Source of the DNA: Caldilineales bacterium
Lineage (GTDB): Bacteria; Chloroflexota; Anaerolineae; J102
Length of the DNA: 64,000 bases
Direction of reading: 5' to 3'
NCBI GenBank assembly: GCA_019695115.1
Contig: JAIBAP010000031.1
Coordinates: 1-64,000, forward strand
Under the pieces are notes generated by a model. That model had not been told where the DNA came from, ran no database searches, and was given only the letters and a program-made list of their open reading frames with translations. Both the position numbers and the translations under genes were made by a program. Below, in pieces: positions 61,282 through 64,000 of this stretch. How positions within the stretch are numbered: position 1 is the stretch's first letter; the number at the start of each line of letters is the position of its first letter.

Positions 61282-62412
61282 ATGCCGACCAACCATCGCC
61301 AACGCGTCCTCGCCGCCTTCGACCACCAGGAGCCTGATCGGGTTCCCATCGACCTGATGGGCAACGCCACCATGCTCCTGGACGAGACCTATTTCCGGCT
61401 GCGCGACCACCTGGGCCTGGCGCCCATCCCGCCCGTACGATCTGGCACCACGGCCAACTATTACGACGAGCGCATCCTCGACTACTTCGACATCGACTTC
61501 CGCCGCCTTTTCCTCAAGAAGGGGCCGCAGAACAAGGCTGTCGAGTTGGAGGATGGCACCATCGTCGATTTCTGGGGCATCGGCTACCAGAAGGCCGGGC
61601 TGTGGGTGCACACCACGCGCAGCCCGCTGCACGGGGCGACGACGGTGGCCGAGGTGGAGAACCATGCCTGGCCCAGGCCGGAGGAGGTGTTCTCGGCGGC
61701 GGGGCTGGCCGACGAGGCCAGGCGGCTGTACGAGCAGACCGATTTCGCCCTCGTCGCCCGCAACCCCCTCACCTACGGCTTCCTCGACCGTGGCTGCCAG
61801 CTCATGGAGATGCCGGAATTCCTGATGAACATGGTCACGCGGCCGCTGGTGGCCGAGGCCATCATCGCCCACCTGTTGGAGATCTACAAGGGCATCTACG
61901 GCCTGTTTCTCGATGCGGTGGGGCCGTACGTGCAGATGGTCGAGGTGGGCGACGACCTGGGGGCGCAGCAGAACCCGCTCGTTTCGCCCAAGATGTATCG
62001 CCAGTTCATCAAACCGGCGCAAAAGGAGCTGTACGCCCTCATCCACGAGAAAGCCCCGCACGCCCGGCTGTTCCACCACACCGACGGCGCCGTCTTCGAC
62101 CTGATCCCCGACCTGATCGAGGCCGGCGTCGAGGTGCTCAACCCCACGCAGACCTCGGCCAAAGGTATGGCCGGTGAGCGTCTGAAAGCGGCTTACGGCT
62201 CGCAACTGACCTTTCACGGCACGGTCGAAGGCATCGAAGGTGATGTGAGCGTGGACGAGGTCGTGGCCGAGGTCAAGCGCCGCATCGATGTCTTCGCCCC
62301 CGGCGGCGGTTTCGTGCTCGCCTCGTGCAATCATCTGATCGATGTCAAGCCTGAAAACATCATCGCGCTGTTCGAGACGGCGCGGGAGTATGGTAGATCG
62401 GTAGATCGGTAG
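61282..62412 (+). CDS. uroporphyrinogen decarboxylase family protein
   Basis: A 376-residue URO-D superfamily TIM barrel, closer to the methyltransferase-like (MtaA/CmuA) branch than to HemE. It opens RQRVLAAFDHQEPDRVPIDL, and contains VEVGDDLGAQQNPLVSPKMYRQFIKPAQKEL. The zinc-site HxC of MtaA/CmuA is not seen; the equivalent region reads FHHTDGAVFDLIPDLI. Such proteins occur in carbohydrate loci with unknown roles. The last residues GRSVDR are encoded by the start of the repeat array that follows, so the original end may have been replaced. Confidence 0.85.
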   Translation: MPTNHRQRVLAAFDHQEPDRVPIDLMGNATMLLDETYFRLRDHLGLAPIPPVRSGTTANYYDERILDYFDIDFRRLFLKKGPQNKAVELEDGTIVDFWGIGYQKAGLWVHTTRSPLHGATTVAEVENHAWPRPEEVFSAAGLADEARRLYEQTDFALVARNPLTYGFLDRGCQLMEMPEFLMNMVTRPLVAEAIIAHLLEIYKGIYGLFLDAVGPYVQMVEVGDDLGAQQNPLVSPKMYRQFIKPAQKELYALIHEKAPHARLFHHTDGAVFDLIPDLIEAGVEVLNPTQTSAKGMAGERLKAAYGSQLTFHGTVEGIEGDVSVDEVVAEVKRRIDVFAPGGGFVLASCNHLIDVKPENIIALFETAREYGRSVDR

Positions 62413-62575
62413 ACCGGTAGACCAGGACACCACGAGACCAAGTGCACCGGTGTGCCGATGTGCCGGTGTACCGGTCTCCCGGTCTCCCGGTCTCCCGGTG
62501 TACCGGTCTCCCGGTCTCCCGGCTTACAGGTCTCCCGGTCTCCCGGCTTACAGGTCTACCCACTGCAAACGGAGC
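62393..62575. repeat. 8-bp CCCGGTCT/GGTAGACC arrays
   Basis: GGTAGATC/GGTAGACC units (62393-62420), GTGCCGAT-type units and then CCGGTCTC units run to 5 bp before the next ATG. The array begins inside the URO-D coding sequence and supplies its stop codon. Confidence 0.9.
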
Positions 62576-62580
62576 CACCT

Positions 62581-64000
62581 ATGCCACCCCAAACCATCCG
62601 CCCCAAAGTAGGCATCGTCAGCTTCACCGACGGCCGGGACAGCTTTTTCGATGGGCCGCGCGAGCAGGACTTGCGGGCGCGGCATGGCGAATTGGCCCGG
62701 ATTCTGAGCGAGCACGGTTGCGAGGTCGTCGACCCCATGGCCGAGCTGCGACCCGACCCCGAGGGCTGGTTTGGCGTGCGCCGCTACAACGAGGCCGCAG
62801 CCTGCGCCCGTTATCTACTGGCGCATGGGGCCGAGTGCATGGTGTTGTGCTCGCACTTCTGGACGCCGCCCATGGTCGTAATCGATGTCGTGCGCGAGGC
62901 CAATCTGCCGGTGATGTTGTATACCGATGACGACCCCCTGATGCCCGGCACCGTCAGCATCAGCGCCGTGGGGGCCAGTCTGCTGGAGTCGGGCGTGAAC
63001 CAGCACGCCATCCAGCACGAGCGGCTGCGCGGCCATCCCGAACGGATGTTGCCGTGGATTCGCGGCGTGGCGGCTGTAGCCCGCATGCGCAAGAGCGCGG
63101 TCATGTTGTGGGGCGGCACCTATTCGCTGCACATGGAGCACTTGCAGGACGACATCCCGGCGCTCAAGCGGCTGATGATCCGCGACATCCTCAACGAGGA
63201 CGAATACGCGCTCATCCGCCGGGCAGAGGCCATCCTACGGGATCAGCCGGAGCGGGTCGAGCATTTCCTGGGCTGGCTGAATGGCAACGGCGCCATCGTG
63301 ATCTACGACGATGTCAGCGCCACCCCGCGGCATTTCCGCGTGCAGGTCGCCTATTATCTGGCGGCTCGCGACCGGCTGCACGAGTTGGAGAGCGAAAACA
63401 TCATCGGCGTCTCCATCCGCTGCCAGCCGGCGCTGTCGGTCGAATACGGCATCGTCGGCTGCACCCTGCCCGCTTTCCTGCCCTTCGGCGCCGACGACCT
63501 CGGCCCCAAGCCCATTTTCTCCACCGTCTGCGAGGGCGACATCAAGGGCCTGATGACCTCGGTGCTGCTGCAACAGTTGCGCCCGGATGTCGGCCCCATC
63601 TTCGGCGACCTGAAATATGTGGGCGAGGATTTCTTCGCCATCTCGAATTGCGGCGCTGCCTCGGTGTGGTGGGCGGGCAAGAGCAACGACCCGGCCCAAT
63701 CGCTGCCCAACGTGACCATCCGCGCCAATGTCGATGGTTTCACCGGCGCTGCGGTCGGGTTCCTGGGCAAGGCCGGGCCAGTGACCACCGCCCGTCTGGG
63801 GCGGGTGAAGGGCAAGTACGTCATGCACCTGGGCGTGGGCGAATCGGTGGCGGTGGAGGGAGCGGTCAAGGACAAGGTCATGCGCTTTTTTGGGCAGATG
63901 TGGCCGAATGTGTACATCCGCCTGGGCACAGACCCCGACCTGCTCTTCCGCGTCGCCACCTCCAATCACCCCGTCGCCACCGACGGCGATGTGGCGCAAG
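62581..64000 (+). CDS. L-fucose/L-arabinose isomerase-like protein (3' end outside window)
   Basis: A partial ORF of 473 codons, open at the window edge. It begins RPKVGIVSFTDGRDSFFDGPRE, with CARYLLAHGAECMVLCSHFWTPPMVV in the first Rossmann-like domain, MPGTVSISAVGASLLESGV after it, and a C-terminal segment with VGEDFFAISNCGAASVWWAG and ARLGRVKGKYVMHLGVGES. This layout matches the L-fucose/L-arabinose isomerase superfamily. The metal-binding residues could not be assigned with certainty. It is probably cotranscribed with the SDR and URO-D genes and points to a sugar-like substrate. Confidence 0.8.
   Translation, partial: MPPQTIRPKVGIVSFTDGRDSFFDGPREQDLRARHGELARILSEHGCEVVDPMAELRPDPEGWFGVRRYNEAAACARYLLAHGAECMVLCSHFWTPPMVVIDVVREANLPVMLYTDDDPLMPGTVSISAVGASLLESGVNQHAIQHERLRGHPERMLPWIRGVAAVARMRKSAVMLWGGTYSLHMEHLQDDIPALKRLMIRDILNEDEYALIRRAEAILRDQPERVEHFLGWLNGNGAIVIYDDVSATPRHFRVQVAYYLAARDRLHELESENIIGVSIRCQPALSVEYGIVGCTLPAFLPFGADDLGPKPIFSTVCEGDIKGLMTSVLLQQLRPDVGPIFGDLKYVGEDFFAISNCGAASVWWAGKSNDPAQSLPNVTIRANVDGFTGAAVGFLGKAGPVTTARLGRVKGKYVMHLGVGESVAVEGAVKDKVMRFFGQMWPNVYIRLGTDPDLLFRVATSNHPVATDGDVAQ

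Overview
The window reads as a contiguous piece of a high-GC chromosome, most probably from the phylum Chloroflexota (Anaerolineae/Caldilineae-like). This is an inference from protein style. Signs are secreted proteins with Thr-Pro-Ala-Thr low-complexity stretches, short secreted proteins ending in a Tyr-Leu-Pro-type tail, fused CbiM-PDGLE, a type 2 isopentenyl diphosphate isomerase, and many short intergenic repeat arrays. There is no rRNA, no recognisable tRNA, no CRISPR array and no intact transposase.

Layout. 1-7.9 kb: a fungal-type cytosine deaminase and a nucleoside-type BMP ABC importer (lipoprotein, double ATPase, two permeases), interrupted between ATPase and permeases by an AT-richer restriction-modification module with a DUF433 protein. 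7.9-16.1 kb: an AspT/YidE-type antiporter, a PIN toxin-antitoxin pair, a secreted HExxH protein, a HicB-like gene, a Fur-family regulator with a cobalt/nickel ECF importer (CbiM-CbiQ-CbiO), a helix-hairpin-helix membrane protein and an acyl-CoA-binding protein. 16.2-26.9 kb: a housekeeping order like that of Firmicutes (rpmB, Asp23/YloU, FakA/YloV, then DegV/FakB, recG, coaD), with a two-component system and an MFS transporter set in the middle. 27-37.5 kb: repeats, a DUF4139-like protein, secreted proteins, a UPF0175/DUF3368 toxin-antitoxin pair, a sulfurtransferase, and decayed DUF433 and VapC remnants. 37.8-53.2 kb: uvrB, a DNA methyltransferase broken by an amber codon, gyrA with a long Pro/Ala/Lys tail, CYTH-CHAD, Yip1, penicillin acylase, alkyltransferase-like protein, mobA, acpP, fni and a polyprenyl synthase. 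53.3-54 kb: a DUF104/VapC pair. 54-64 kb: a divergent catabolic locus of unknown substrate.

How the genes work together. The 54-64 kb locus is the most interesting. A regulator gene, MFS transporter, ThDP enzyme and SDR run leftward; a second SDR, a URO-D-like protein and an L-fucose/arabinose-isomerase-like protein run rightward. Two good sigma-70-like promoters diverge around a perfect 15-bp palindrome. The regulator is a DeoR repressor with a periplasmic-binding-protein domain lying between the HTH and the DeoR effector domain, and the order of its pieces looks circularly permuted. Elsewhere the importer and cytosine deaminase suggest nucleoside/base salvage, the Fur protein and ECF genes suggest metal-controlled Co/Ni uptake, and FakA/FakB, ACBP, AcpP, IDI-2 and polyprenyl synthase cover lipid and isoprenoid steps.

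A second theme is repeats. Arrays of 7- or 8-bp units occupy at least eight intergenic regions and one lies inside the recG coding sequence; palindromic elements also lie within recG and the sulfurtransferase gene. Five recognisable intact or near-intact toxin-antitoxin-type loci and several remnants lie in 64 kb.
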